A stretch of DNA of 38,324 nt, from contig PBSL01000038.1 of assembly GCA_002726205.1 (NCBI GenBank), positions 1 through 38,324 of the forward strand, in the 5' to 3' direction. Positions 1-8,555 of this stretch are shown here, piece after piece; position 1 is the first letter of the stretch; every line of letters starts with the position of its first letter. A model generated the notes under the pieces. It saw nothing but the letters and a program-made list of their open reading frames with translations, searched no databases and had not been told where the DNA came from. This DNA is from Planctomycetaceae bacterium (GTDB taxonomy: Bacteria > Planctomycetota > Planctomycetia > Planctomycetales > Planctomycetaceae). The translations under genes and the position numbers were made by a program.

Positions 1-1123
1 CACGGCGTTCGCCATCGAAGTCGCGGTAAAATGAGGGCAACCGGATCACGCCGATGCGGTCCTTGGTACCCTTGATCCGCTTTGCGGTCTCGATGATCTC
101 GGTGCCGACGGCCGACTCCTTCAGCTCAATCACCTGCCGGGTCAACTCGTAGACGCTCGTCTCACCGGTCTTGGCCACCTTGACCTTCAACCGGACTTTT
201 GTCCCTTTCTCTCCACGAATCAGGCGGACGACTTTGCTGAGTTTCATCTCGACAATGTCTTCGATGTCCTCCCCCTTGGCCTTGCCGACCCCGATGATCT
301 TGTCGCCGAGCTTCAGGCGACCGTCCTTGTGCGCTGCTCCACCGGGAACGATTTGACGCACGATCGTCATTCCGTCTTCGCTGCCCAGTGCCGCTCCGAT
401 CCCCTGCAACCGCAACCGCATGGCGATATTGAAGTCCTCGCGGGTCTGGGGAGACATGTAGCTGGAATGAGGATCAAAGCAGTGAGTCATCGACGAGAGG
501 TACTTCTGCAGGATGTCCGACCTCTCGGTCTGTCGCTCGTTGCGGCTGAAGTTCGTGTACCGCTTGACGAGTTGCGTGCGGGCCTCGGCGAGTTTCACGT
601 CGTCGAGTTTCTTGGCAAGCAGTTCCGCCTTGATTCGCTTTCGCCAACGCTCGTCAAGTTCCTTGATGGTCTTCGACCATGTCAGGTCATCGGGATTGGC
701 GATGCGACTTTCGTCGAGCGTGAAATCGTGCTCGGCCTGGATGAAACGGGCAATGGTCACCAGTCGGTGCTGCAGTCGATTCAGGTAGACGCCGTGAACC
801 TTGTAGGCAAACGCGACGTTTCCCTCCTTCAACTGGTTGTCGAGATCATTTTCGGATTCGCGGAAAATGTCGATGTCGGCCTCGGTGAAGTACAGCTTCA
901 ACGGGTCAACCGATTCGATGAATCGTTTCAGCGTCTTCCGGGAGATCTCGTCATCGATCTTCTTCTGGCTGATGTGATTGGCCTCGATCATCTGGCAAAG
1001 CGATCTGGCAGCCTCCTTGTCGTCGGGAGTCTGCTCGAACTGCTGGGCGCAGATGGTGCCACCGGCCAGAAGCAGGAGCCCCAATGCAAACGTGGTGACC
1101 ACTCGCCAGGGTGTCTTGAACAT
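1..1123 (-). CDS. prc: Carboxy-terminal processing protease Prc/Tsp (S41 family), 3' part missing
   Basis: The reading frame starts at an ATG (1123-1121) and is open to the window edge, giving 374 residues of the N-terminal part. Residues 1-26 are a signal peptide (charged start, then a Leu/Ala-rich core ending near ICA), so the protein is exported. The helical N-terminal region contains MTHCFDPHSSYMSPQTRED, close to the equivalent part of E. coli Prc, and a PDZ domain follows with LQGIGAALGSEDG and LGDKIIGVG (roughly residues 235-320). The Ser/Lys catalytic dyad of S41 proteases lies further on and is outside the window. Family members degrade or trim periplasmic proteins from the C-terminus. 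It is the last visible gene of a minus-strand run; 153 bases separate it from the unknown secreted protein upstream. An AGGA lies about 10 bases before the ATG. The family is secure; activity cannot be judged. Confidence 0.88.
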   Translation of the reverse strand, partial: MFKTPWRVVTTFALGLLLLAGGTICAQQFEQTPDDKEAARSLCQMIEANHISQKKIDDEISRKTLKRFIESVDPLKLYFTEADIDIFRESENDLDNQLKEGNVAFAYKVHGVYLNRLQHRLVTIARFIQAEHDFTLDESRIANPDDLTWSKTIKELDERWRKRIKAELLAKKLDDVKLAEARTQLVKRYTNFSRNERQTERSDILQKYLSSMTHCFDPHSSYMSPQTREDFNIAMRLRLQGIGAALGSEDGMTIVRQIVPGGAAHKDGRLKLGDKIIGVGKAKGEDIEDIVEMKLSKVVRLIRGEKGTKVRLKVKVAKTGETSVYELTRQVIELKESAVGTEIIETAKRIKGTKDRIGVIRLPSFYRDFDGERR

Positions 1124-1276
1124 TCAGATGGTCCTGTCGAAATCTGTGTCCGATGAAAAACAAGCCGTGTACGCCGCAGGCCGACAAGATCTTTCAGTCG
1201 AACCTTCACACGAAGAAATTCCCCCCCGGGGATACTATCTCATCCTTGCAGGTCCGACAAGATGATCGATCGCTGG

Positions 1277-2671
1277 TCACTTCTCGGCTGTTCGAGTCGG
1301 CCGTGACGAGAAGGACAGACTTGTGACAAGATCACGGTCGCGACGTCCCCAGGCTTTCAGTCGAGCGGTCTCGACGGCAAACACCAGCGATGCCTGCCGC
1401 CCCGAGGAATGCGTGCACAGGTAATAGAACCAGTGCATCGGCAGTCCGTGATCGATTCCGCTGGCGTTGACACGCCAGCCACGCAGGTCGGTTCTTCTTT
1501 CACCCGGTTGCAGCGATTCGATCGACACGATGTTCCGCAACCGCGGGCCCAGCGCCTTCCGGACATCCCGGACGAAATCCTCACGGCCGGTGATAGTTCC
1601 GGCGGCCACCGCGGGGACCGTCGAGAGGTTGCACTGGGCCTGGAACTGACCGCTCTCGAGACGCCTCAGGATGGCCACGTCGGCCGTCTGGTGAAACTTG
1701 TACCAGTTACGGTCATGAAACAGCCGGACCCCTCCGGGGGCTTCCAGCGACAGTCGCAGTTGCCCGGCCGTCGGCTGTTTCGGGCATGAGGTGACCACGG
1801 CGGGTTTCAGTCGGATCGCCTGTCCGGCGAGTTCACGTTGGATCGAGATTCTTGCGACGATTTCCAGTCCGGGACTGACCGGGCCGGCCTGGCGATGTTC
1901 TTCGAGAACGATCCTGGCACTTTTCAGGAAACCACGTCGATGATCGAATACGACTGTTCCGTTGATCGTGACCCGTGAATCGGCGCCGCCGACGGCTCCC
2001 TCGACGGTCCCTTCCAGGGAGATCTCGGCTGTGGTTTCGGTCACCGCGGTGATTTTTCCCTTCAAGATGCCACGGCTGACCGCCTCCAGTCCACTGACCA
2101 GCGGCAGTGTCCAGGTGCCGGCGGTCCAGGCGTGGTCGAGCGGTACCCGGCCGACGGGCAGGGCACCGATCAATCCCAGTGGATCCGTCGGGACCGCCAA
2201 CAAATCGACCTCGTCGGCCGTCAGTGTCCCTTCGAGAGAAAAATGTCGCAGCCCGGTCGGAATCCCCTCCGAGACGATCGTTTGGCGCGTGCTCCGCAAC
2301 GACATCTTCGTGGTCCGTCGATCGACCTGGACGCTGGAGCGGGCATCGGCGAAGAGCCGGACAGCACGAAGTGACCCGTGAAACTCGCCCCGTGGCGGCA
2401 ACCGCCGTGTCTGCCACGTCAGCACGGCGGTGCTTCGCAGCGGCAGCGGCACGACGCGGTCGGCTCCGACCGGTGCCAGGATCCGGCCACGGACACTCAG
2501 CCGGGTGCTGACATCCAGGACCCTCTCGGGCCGAGGATCCTCGACCAGTCGGATTTTCTTTTTGGTCTCGGCCGCCGAAACCGTGGTGACCAGCACGATG
2601 ATGAGGCCAATCGAGCCAAGGCTCCCGCGGTATTTCGCGGTGGTCTCGTGACGAGTTTCAGGTCGTGTCAT
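1277..2671 (-). CDS. Secreted protein of unknown function
   Basis: A 464-residue frame starting at ATG 2671. It has a likely signal peptide (about residues 1-34, hydrophobic segment IGLIIVLVTTVSAA) and should be exported. The mature part is rich in Thr, Val and Arg, with alternating hydrophobic residues that suggest beta strands (for example AEISLEGTVEGAVGG and RVTINGTVVFDH). I recognise no catalytic motif or named domain. The C-terminal portion (MHWFYYLCTHSSGRQASLVFAVE) looks like an ordered domain. The gene begins 42 bases after the dxs stop on the same strand, so it may be co-transcribed with ispA-dxs, but nothing links it functionally to isoprenoid synthesis. It is probably a lineage-specific planctomycete protein. 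That it is a real gene is well supported by length, signal peptide and strand continuity; its role is unknown. Confidence 0.72.
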   Translation of the reverse strand: MTRPETRHETTAKYRGSLGSIGLIIVLVTTVSAAETKKKIRLVEDPRPERVLDVSTRLSVRGRILAPVGADRVVPLPLRSTAVLTWQTRRLPPRGEFHGSLRAVRLFADARSSVQVDRRTTKMSLRSTRQTIVSEGIPTGLRHFSLEGTLTADEVDLLAVPTDPLGLIGALPVGRVPLDHAWTAGTWTLPLVSGLEAVSRGILKGKITAVTETTAEISLEGTVEGAVGGADSRVTINGTVVFDHRRGFLKSARIVLEEHRQAGPVSPGLEIVARISIQRELAGQAIRLKPAVVTSCPKQPTAGQLRLSLEAPGGVRLFHDRNWYKFHQTADVAILRRLESGQFQAQCNLSTVPAVAAGTITGREDFVRDVRKALGPRLRNIVSIESLQPGERRTDLRGWRVNASGIDHGLPMHWFYYLCTHSSGRQASLVFAVETARLKAWGRRDRDLVTSLSFSSRPTRTAEK

Positions 2672-2713
2672 CTTCGATCCCTCCCTGGATCGATGATCCG
2701 GCTCGATTGCGTG

Positions 2714-4630
2714 TCAGTCCTTGACGAGCGAGGTTTCCTGTTCGGAGCGAGAGCATTGCCGTGCCGTCTGGACCAGGCCGTCGACATCCAGTCGGTGCAA
2801 CGCCAGTAATTCGTCGCGATCTCCGTGTTCGATGAAATCGTCAGGGAGTCCACAACGGTGTAGCGAACGCGTGTCGAGTCCCGCATCGACGGCGGATTCG
2901 ATCGCAGCGGACCCGAACCCGCCGATGAGAATATTTTCCTCGACGGTGATCACAAATCCGGTTTCGTCGAGTGCCTGCGCGAGCCTGTCGATGTCAAAAG
3001 GCTTGACGAACCGGGCGTTGATCACGCCGACGTCCAGTCCAAATTCGTCTCGAAGCCGATCGGAGGCCGCGACACAGTTGCCCAGGAGTGTTCCGCAGAC
3101 CAGGAACATCCCGTCACGGCCCCAGCGAAACACTTCGCTGCGGCCCAGCTCGATCGCTTTGGCGTCTCGCGGGATGTTCTCGGCAGTCGCTTTCGGGTAT
3201 CGGAGAGCGACCGGACCGTCGTGATCCAGGGCAAATGCCAGCATTGCCTTGGCATCGCCCGCATCGCCGGGGGCCATCACGGTCAGGCCGGGGAACGGTC
3301 GGAGGTAAGAGTGGTCAAAGACTCCGTGATGAGTGGGGCCGTCGGGGCCGCACAGGCCTGACCGGTCCAGACAGAAGGTGACAGGCAGCCCCTGCAGGGC
3401 GACCTCCTGGAAGATCTGGTCAAAGCTGCGTTGCAGGAAAGTACTGTAGATGGCCGTTACCGGCTTCAACCCGGCCTTGGCCATCCCGGCAGCAAATGCC
3501 ACCGCGTGGCTCTCGCAGATTCCCGTGTCAAAGAAGCGATCCGGAAAGTCATCGCGGATTCGGTCGAGCTTGTTTCCGGCACACATCGCTGCGGTCAATA
3601 CGACAACTTTCGGGTCCGCCGCCATCGCCGCGTGGATCGTTTCGCTGACGACGTTGGTGTAGGTCGGTGATGAACCGGAGTTGACCGAGACGACCTGGTT
3701 GTCTTCGTTCCTCTGGAAGGGAGCGGGCGTGTGGAATCGGACCGGATCCTCGCTGGCGGGCTTGAACCCGTGGCCCTTTTCGGTGAAGACGTGCAACAGC
3801 ACCGGCCCACGAACGTTCTTGACCATCTCCAGGTAGCGACGCAGTGCAAACAGGTCGTGTCCATCGACGGGCCCGATGTAGCGGAAACCGAGTTCTTCGA
3901 AGAACATTCCCCCGTGCAGGAATCCCTTGACCGCGTCCTTGAAGCCGCTGAGGATGCTCTCGACCGGTTGGCCAACCAGTGGGACCTTGTTGAGGAAGGA
4001 CTGGATGTCCCGTTTGAGGCCGTCGTAGAACGGGGCCGTGCGGGCCTTGTCGAGAGTGGCGGCCAATCCACCGACTCGTGGGCAGATGCCCATCTTGTTG
4101 TCGTTGAGAATGAGCAGGACATCCTTTTTCAGGCCGGCCGCGTTGTTCATGGCCTCGAAGACAATTCCCGAAGGCAGGGCGCCGTCGCCGATGACGGCTA
4201 CGGCGCGACGGTCCTGTTCACCCTGGTGGTCGTCGCCGATCTTCAGGCCCAGCACGGTCGAGAGGCTCGCGCCGGCGTGGCCGGTCATGAACAAGTCGTA
4301 ATCGCTTTCCTCCGGGTTGGGGTAGCCCATCAACCCGCCACGCTGTCTCATCGTCTGGAATTCCGCAAACCGGCCGGTCAGCAGCTTGTGAGGATAGATC
4401 TGGTGCCCGGTGTCCCAGATCAACCGGTCGCGACGAAAGTCATAGACCAGGTGCAGGGCGATGGCGAGTTCCACGACGCCGAGGTTGCTGGCGAAATGGG
4501 CGGTGCGGTCCGACACGACCGAGCACAACACCTCGCGGATTTCGTCGGCGAGCGTCAGCAACTGGTCGTCACTGAACTCGCCAAGCTGCGTGGGCGATTC
4601 CAGGCGGGGCAGTAACTCGAGTTCCATCAT
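2714..4630 (-). CDS. dxs: 1-deoxy-D-xylulose-5-phosphate synthase
   Basis: Condenses pyruvate and glyceraldehyde 3-phosphate to DXP, the first step of the MEP isoprenoid pathway, using thiamine diphosphate; cytosolic. From ATG 4630 the protein has 638 residues, the usual Dxs length. Visible motifs are LIWDTGHQIYPHKLLTGR near the N-terminus, the ThDP/Mg motif GDGALPSGIVFEAMNNAAG ending in LNDNKMG, IGPVDGHD, and the pyrimidine-binding part DTGICESHAVAFAAGMA with LDRSGLCGPDGPTHHG. The frame is open upstream to 4780, but that part lies inside ispA and is not Dxs-like, so I chose the ATG that overlaps the ispA stop (TGATG, one shared base), which implies translational coupling. A second ATG directly follows the first. 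With ispA upstream this forms a two-gene isoprenoid unit. Confidence 0.96.
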   Translation of the reverse strand: MMELELLPRLESPTQLGEFSDDQLLTLADEIREVLCSVVSDRTAHFASNLGVVELAIALHLVYDFRRDRLIWDTGHQIYPHKLLTGRFAEFQTMRQRGGLMGYPNPEESDYDLFMTGHAGASLSTVLGLKIGDDHQGEQDRRAVAVIGDGALPSGIVFEAMNNAAGLKKDVLLILNDNKMGICPRVGGLAATLDKARTAPFYDGLKRDIQSFLNKVPLVGQPVESILSGFKDAVKGFLHGGMFFEELGFRYIGPVDGHDLFALRRYLEMVKNVRGPVLLHVFTEKGHGFKPASEDPVRFHTPAPFQRNEDNQVVSVNSGSSPTYTNVVSETIHAAMAADPKVVVLTAAMCAGNKLDRIRDDFPDRFFDTGICESHAVAFAAGMAKAGLKPVTAIYSTFLQRSFDQIFQEVALQGLPVTFCLDRSGLCGPDGPTHHGVFDHSYLRPFPGLTVMAPGDAGDAKAMLAFALDHDGPVALRYPKATAENIPRDAKAIELGRSEVFRWGRDGMFLVCGTLLGNCVAASDRLRDEFGLDVGVINARFVKPFDIDRLAQALDETGFVITVEENILIGGFGSAAIESAVDAGLDTRSLHRCGLPDDFIEHGDRDELLALHRLDVDGLVQTARQCSRSEQETSLVKD

Positions 4631-5538
4631 CAATGATCTCTCTCGATGATGAAGCCGGCCAATGTCACCAGGGGGGTCGCGGTGTCGCCCAACGGCGCCA
4701 GGGCCTCGCAGGCTCCGGCGATATACCGCGCAGCCATGTCCCGACTCTCCTCCACGCCCACCAGTGCCGGGTACGTCCACTTGCCCAGTTCCGCGTCACG
4801 TCCGCCGGCCTTTCCGGTCCGGCTGGCATCACCGACAACATCGAGCAGATCATCGGCCACCTGGAACGCCAGTCCGATCTGCTGCCCGAAGTGCCCCAGT
4901 TGCCTGCGAATGTCGTCGTCGGCTCCGGCGACAATCGCTCCCAGTTCCAGGCTGCAGGCCAGCAACCTCCCGGTCTTTCTCAGGTGAATTGCGTCCAGGA
5001 GGCGGATTGGCTCTTCGAGGTCATCGGGGGCGGCGTCACTGGCTTGCAGATCGGCCACCTGCCCGCCGACCATGCCCTCGCTGCCGGCCGCTGCGGCCAG
5101 GACACGGCAGCATTCGGCCGCTGCCGTCTTCTCGGAAACCTCGCTCGCCAGGATCTCGAAGGCACGAGTCAACAGGGCATCGCCGGCCAGGATCGCCATG
5201 GCGTCACCAAAGACCACGTGGCTGGTCGGTTGTCCTCGACGCAATTCGTCATCGTCCATCGCTGGCAGGTCGTCATGGATCAGGGAATACGTGTGAACCA
5301 TCTCGATCGCACATGCGGCGGGTAAAGCCGCGGAGGGATGTTCACCACAGGCCTCGGTGGCCAGCAGCACCAGGATCGGTCGCAGTCGCTTGCCACCAGC
5401 CATCAGGCTGTACTGCATGGCCTCACGCAACCTCGACGGTGTCTCGCTGCCTGACGGGAGCGACTCGGCCAATGCCGCCTCGACCATCGGGCGGTACTGG
5501 TCGAGCAACTGTTTGGCGGACATCGTTTGAGTTGGCAT
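4630..5538 (-). CDS. ispA: Polyprenyl (farnesyl/geranylgeranyl) diphosphate synthase
   Basis: Trans-prenyltransferase that extends DMAPP with isopentenyl diphosphate units, probably to farnesyl or geranylgeranyl diphosphate. The protein of about 302 residues has the family signatures GGKRLRP, the first Asp-rich motif DDLPAMDDDELRRGQ and the second Asp-rich motif DDLLDVVGD. The two-residue insert in DDLPAMDD is the bacterial type II FPP synthase form. Start: ATG 5538 is chosen; GTG 5559 would add seven residues and ATG 5523 would remove five. None has a clear ribosome-binding site. The stop overlaps the dxs start. Upstream lie a candidate -10 (TAGAAT) and an 8-bp inverted repeat (5569-5604). 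Exact chain length of the product cannot be read from the sequence; the symbol is by family. Confidence 0.92.
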   Translation of the reverse strand: MPTQTMSAKQLLDQYRPMVEAALAESLPSGSETPSRLREAMQYSLMAGGKRLRPILVLLATEACGEHPSAALPAACAIEMVHTYSLIHDDLPAMDDDELRRGQPTSHVVFGDAMAILAGDALLTRAFEILASEVSEKTAAAECCRVLAAAAGSEGMVGGQVADLQASDAAPDDLEEPIRLLDAIHLRKTGRLLACSLELGAIVAGADDDIRRQLGHFGQQIGLAFQVADDLLDVVGDASRTGKAGGRDAELGKWTYPALVGVEESRDMAARYIAGACEALAPLGDTATPLVTLAGFIIERDH

Positions 5539-5568
5539 CGAGAACAGGCCGGAAGACACGGGGGACGG

Positions 5569-5604
5569 GCTATTCTAGTCGCAGCCGTCGGGGTGGAGAA
5601 TAGC
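5569..5604 (-). promoter_or_regulatory. Inverted repeat with candidate -10 upstream of ispA-dxs
   Basis: GCTATTCT at 5569-5576 is repeated inverted as AGAATAGC at 5597-5604, a perfect 8-bp match with a 20-base loop. Read on the minus strand, the distal arm lies in GACTAGAATAGC, where TAGAAT resembles a -10 box. The best -35 at 17-base spacing (TTCTCC) is weak. It sits between the M20 peptidase stop and the ispA start, so it could be an operator or promoter for ispA-dxs or a weak terminator for the peptidase gene. Confidence 0.35.
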
Positions 5605-5612
5605 AACAGGCT

Positions 5613-6806
5613 TCAGGTGGTGCCGGTGGCCAACTGCAACCCGATCCGGCATGCCTGCAGGTAACTCTCGACATGCAGTGATTCGTTGACGGTGTGGATA
5701 TCCTGCTGGCCGCAGCCCAGTGTCACCGTGGGGATGCCGTGGTCGAACATCCAGTTGGCGTCAAGTCCTCCATTGGAGATTCGAATACCGGACTCCCGGC
5801 CGATCGATTCAACGGCAGCCAACGCCGTCTGCACACAGGGTTCGTTTTCCGACATCACGAAGGATTCGTACTTCAGGGTTGCCTCGAATGTAATCCGGGC
5901 CGTCTTCCCGGCCGTGTTGCGGAGTTGTCCGGCCGCTTGCCGAAAGGCTCGTTCGAAGGCGTTCACGATCTTGCGTCGAAATTTCGGATCGTGGCTCCTC
6001 GCTTCGGCTTTCAATCTCAGGTGTGGGGTGACCACGTTGGTGGCATCGCCGCCGTTGACAATTCCCACGTTGCTGGTGCCCCGCTGCCGACCTTTTTCGA
6101 TCAGGCCATGCCAGCCGTTGCGGGTCAGGTCGGCGATCGCCAGGCTGGCCACCGCGATCGCGTTGACGCCTTCCTCGGGGTGGCCCCCGGCGTGGCTGGC
6201 AATGCCGTCGATGGTCACGTCGATGCTGTAATCGCCTGTCGCCCCCAGCACGGCCAGGCCCGGGTCTCCTCCATCCCAGTTGAAACCCATCGCCGGTCGG
6301 CCGAGCTTCGAGATGCTGACGAAGCGAGCACCGTAGAGACCGATCTCCTCCTGGACGGGGAAGAAGAGAGTCAGGGGAGGGTGGGGGAGTTCCTGTCTGA
6401 AGATCTCCAGGACAGCCGTGAGGACGACACAGGCTCCGGCGCGGTCGTCACCGCCGAGACCTGTCGTCTTGTCGCGGGACTGAATGAACGCTCCGCGGCG
6501 AACGGGACGGCAGCCGACACAGAGAGGGACCGTGTCGACGTGTGCCATCAGCAGTCGGCGGGGCGCCCGCTGACTGCCCGGCAACTTGACGATCAGGTTG
6601 CCCACTTGACCGCCGGCTGGACTGCGGCGGTTGGCACCGTCGTGGCTGATCGCCGCGGCCGGAATACCGGCCTTCCTGAGTTTTCCTGTTATCGCCGCGG
6701 CCACCTGGGCCTCCTCTCCACTCTTGCCGGGGATCGCCATCAACTCGGTGACCAGGTCGACGGCGGCGGAGGAATCGATCGAATGCGGGACAGAAGGTGT
6801 TGGCAT
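5613..6806 (-). CDS. M20-family metallopeptidase (tripeptidase T-like)
   Basis: A 397-residue two-zinc aminopeptidase of the M20 family. Metal-binding residues are in place: AHVDTVP (His and Asp), GGDDRAG (bridging Asp), PVQEEIG (catalytic Glu pair), WDGGDPG, and a C-terminal CGQQDIHTVNE supplying the last His. The lid/dimerisation domain lies between, with ASHAGGHPEEGVNA, typical of the PepT/PepV branch, and GGLDANW later on. The likely function is release of amino acids from small peptides in the cytosol; no signal peptide is visible. The gene starts at ATG 6806, divergent from the GNAT gene 135 bases away, and lies upstream of ispA on the same strand. The symbol pepT is possible but exact substrate preference is not certain, so it is left blank. 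Confidence 0.88.
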   Translation of the reverse strand: MPTPSVPHSIDSSAAVDLVTELMAIPGKSGEEAQVAAAITGKLRKAGIPAAAISHDGANRRSPAGGQVGNLIVKLPGSQRAPRRLLMAHVDTVPLCVGCRPVRRGAFIQSRDKTTGLGGDDRAGACVVLTAVLEIFRQELPHPPLTLFFPVQEEIGLYGARFVSISKLGRPAMGFNWDGGDPGLAVLGATGDYSIDVTIDGIASHAGGHPEEGVNAIAVASLAIADLTRNGWHGLIEKGRQRGTSNVGIVNGGDATNVVTPHLRLKAEARSHDPKFRRKIVNAFERAFRQAAGQLRNTAGKTARITFEATLKYESFVMSENEPCVQTALAAVESIGRESGIRISNGGLDANWMFDHGIPTVTLGCGQQDIHTVNESLHVESYLQACRIGLQLATGTT

Positions 6807-6941
6807 CGGAGCATCTCGGCTGGATGGTCGGGAACCACGGTTGTGCCGCGGGCTTGCCAGTTTCGGCGACGGCGTTCACGATGACGGTCCCGATGGCAAT
6901 GCCGCCTACCTTACCGCCTTCTGCCTGAATCACAATCGACG

Positions 6942-7877
6942 ATGACCCCACGACCTGCCGATGGCCCGTTGGATTGTCACCCGGCCGATGCCGCCGAGCG
7001 GGAGGCCGCGTTTGGGAATGTCCACGAGGTGTGGGGCGGGGGGCTACCGATCGAAGAATACCTGGCGTGGCGATTGAATTCGGCAACCCACGCACGAGCC
7101 TGCTGGTATGTCGGTTGCCGGGAAGGTCGGGTCGTGACGTCACTGGGAGCCTATCCGATTGCGGTGCAGGCCAACGGGGCCAGGTTCGAAGGGTACTCCA
7201 TCGGAGCGGTTCACACCGTTCCCGATTCGCGGCGGCGCGGATATGCGGCCCAGTTGATGGCCTGGGTCGAGAAGCACCAGGCGCGGCAGGGAGCAAAGAT
7301 CGGGTTGCTCTACTCCGACATCGAACCGTCGTACTACGCCCGGATGGGGTATCGGTTGTGCGAGTCCTACGAGGGATGGATCACACCGGAGGCCGTCTCG
7401 TCAGCGGGCGGCCCGCTGGTGAGGTTCTCGCCCGGCGAGCAACTCGAGCAACTCGCCGAGCTTTACCGCCGCGGCCAGTTGCAACGCCGGATCTGGATTG
7501 AACGCGATCGAGCCTACTGGGACTGGATCTGTCACCGGTACCCGAAGCACGAGTGGTACTGGTGGATGAAAGACGGCCAGGCGGGAGGCTACGTGCAGGT
7601 GGCGGCGTCAGACCCGGAAATCCGGCTCGTCGATTGGGGGTTGGAAAGTGATGCCGATGAAGCCGCCTTCTGGGATTCGATCATCAACTGGGCCAACGGG
7701 CGGGGCGTGGCCCGTGTCGGTGGTTGGTTGTCACAGACCGAGGTGACCCAGGCGCGGTTCGAGATCCAACCGCGCATCCGGGAACTGACGATGATCAAAC
7801 CACTTACCGACGAAAACGTCTGGGACGAGGAATTCGTCGGCGACGCGGCCTGGTTTCTGGAATGTGACCACGTCTGA
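6942..7877 (+). CDS. GNAT family N-acetyltransferase
   Basis: A 311-residue protein. The N-terminal half carries the GNAT acetyl-CoA signature: a beta strand GYSIGAVHTVPDSRRRGYAAQLM, with RRRGYA as the pyrophosphate-binding loop, followed by GLLYSDIEPSYYARMGYRL, which is typical of enzymes related to Eis-type acetyltransferases (the YARMGY end of the fold). The second half (about residues 150-311) appears to be a further domain rich in Trp and acidic residues. The acceptor substrate is unknown. The start ATG 6942 is the first in frame and no strong ribosome-binding site is seen. The gene is divergent from the M20 peptidase and convergent with the coiled-coil gene, whose stop is 10 bases away. 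No operon partner is visible. Confidence 0.85.
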   Translation: MTPRPADGPLDCHPADAAEREAAFGNVHEVWGGGLPIEEYLAWRLNSATHARACWYVGCREGRVVTSLGAYPIAVQANGARFEGYSIGAVHTVPDSRRRGYAAQLMAWVEKHQARQGAKIGLLYSDIEPSYYARMGYRLCESYEGWITPEAVSSAGGPLVRFSPGEQLEQLAELYRRGQLQRRIWIERDRAYWDWICHRYPKHEWYWWMKDGQAGGYVQVAASDPEIRLVDWGLESDADEAAFWDSIINWANGRGVARVGGWLSQTEVTQARFEIQPRIRELTMIKPLTDENVWDEEFVGDAAWFLECDHV

Positions 7878-7887
7878 ACTCGACTCT

Positions 7888-8301
7888 CTACTTCTTTAAC
7901 AATCGGAACCGGCCACTCTTCTTATCGCGACCGATGGCCGTCGAGTTATAGACACACTGGTAGACGACGTTCTTAAAGTTCTTGGCCTTGGTCTTGTAGC
8001 CCGATTCAGAGACCTTCGAGACCAGCTCTTCGAGTGTATGGCCAGCCGAGTGTGCCTCGAGAATTTTATTGACGACCACGGCGAGCGACTGGACATTTTT
8101 TGGCCGTTTTCGGCGGATTCTCTGACGACGGGGGCTTGGCGAAGCGGGGCCCTGGAGTGAGGACAGTTCTTGTTCGACAGCATTAAGTTCAGTCTGTAAC
8201 GACGTCTTCTTGTTTGCCAGCTGTGTTACGCGATCTCTCTTGGTCGCCAATAGTTTCTCTAACTCGACGACAGAAAAATCAGCAAGTTTCTGCTTTGCCA
8301 T
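7888..8301 (-). CDS. Small coiled-coil protein with C-terminal winged-helix-like domain
   Basis: A 137-residue protein. Residues 8-50 (LEKLLATKRDRVTQLANKK onward) have a heptad pattern and should form a coiled coil. Residues 55-70 are very basic (SPRRQRIRRKRPKN). Residues 75-135 (TLEELVSKVSESGYKTKAK, then FKNVVYQCVYN and GRFRLLKK) resemble the HARE-HTH/winged-helix pattern, suggesting DNA binding; this is inference from pattern. The frame extends upstream to 8382, but ATG 8301 is preceded by AGAAAGGAAAACC, a good ribosome-binding site, which fixes the start. A well-formed promoter lies about 50 bases upstream. Lys-rich composition and lower GC differ from the neighbours. It is the only minus-strand gene between two plus-strand genes and looks like a separately expressed nucleoid-type or regulatory protein. 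Confidence 0.82.
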   Translation of the reverse strand: MAKQKLADFSVVELEKLLATKRDRVTQLANKKTSLQTELNAVEQELSSLQGPASPSPRRQRIRRKRPKNVQSLAVVVNKILEAHSAGHTLEELVSKVSESGYKTKAKNFKNVVYQCVYNSTAIGRDKKSGRFRLLKK

Positions 8302-8353
8302 GGTTTTCCTTTCTGGAAAGGCATTAAATACCTGACTAAGAATTGAGCCATGA

Positions 8354-8382
8354 ACGATAGTTGGCCATTCTCGTGGCGTCAA
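8354..8382 (-). promoter_or_regulatory. Sigma-70-type promoter for the coiled-coil/winged-helix gene
   Basis: On the minus strand, TTGACG (8382-8377) and TATCGT (8359-8354) are separated by exactly 17 bases, matching 5/6 and 4/6 of the -35 and -10 consensus. Transcription would begin near 8347, giving a leader of about 45 bases with the AGGAAA ribosome-binding site just before ATG 8301. Confidence 0.55.
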
Positions 8383-8411
8383 TCAACTCAATTTAGAGCG
8401 TACTGTACCCG

Positions 8412-8428
8412 CCGTCGAGAACCGACGG
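8412..8428. promoter_or_regulatory. Short perfect inverted repeat upstream of the coiled-coil gene
   Basis: CCGTCG and CGACGG (8412-8417 and 8423-8428) flank a 5-base spacer. It lies about 30 bases upstream of the -35 box of the minus-strand promoter and in the leader side of the plus-strand SGNH gene. It could be an operator; the arms are short and chance is not excluded. Confidence 0.25.
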
Positions 8429-8555
8429 TTGCTACAGGAACAGATACAGGTCGTCGTAGCCGTTGCTGAACAGGTCTTGTGACTCGCGGTGGTTGTGGTT
8501 ACCATCCCGCGTCCCGTCGAGAGTCGATGTCTCTCTGCTTCGACGGCCAACAGGG

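Noticed and set aside
329-1156. Long plus-strand open frame of 275 residues
   Set aside because: It mirrors the protease gene on the minus strand, whose translation shows clear Prc motifs; the plus-strand product has no recognisable feature.
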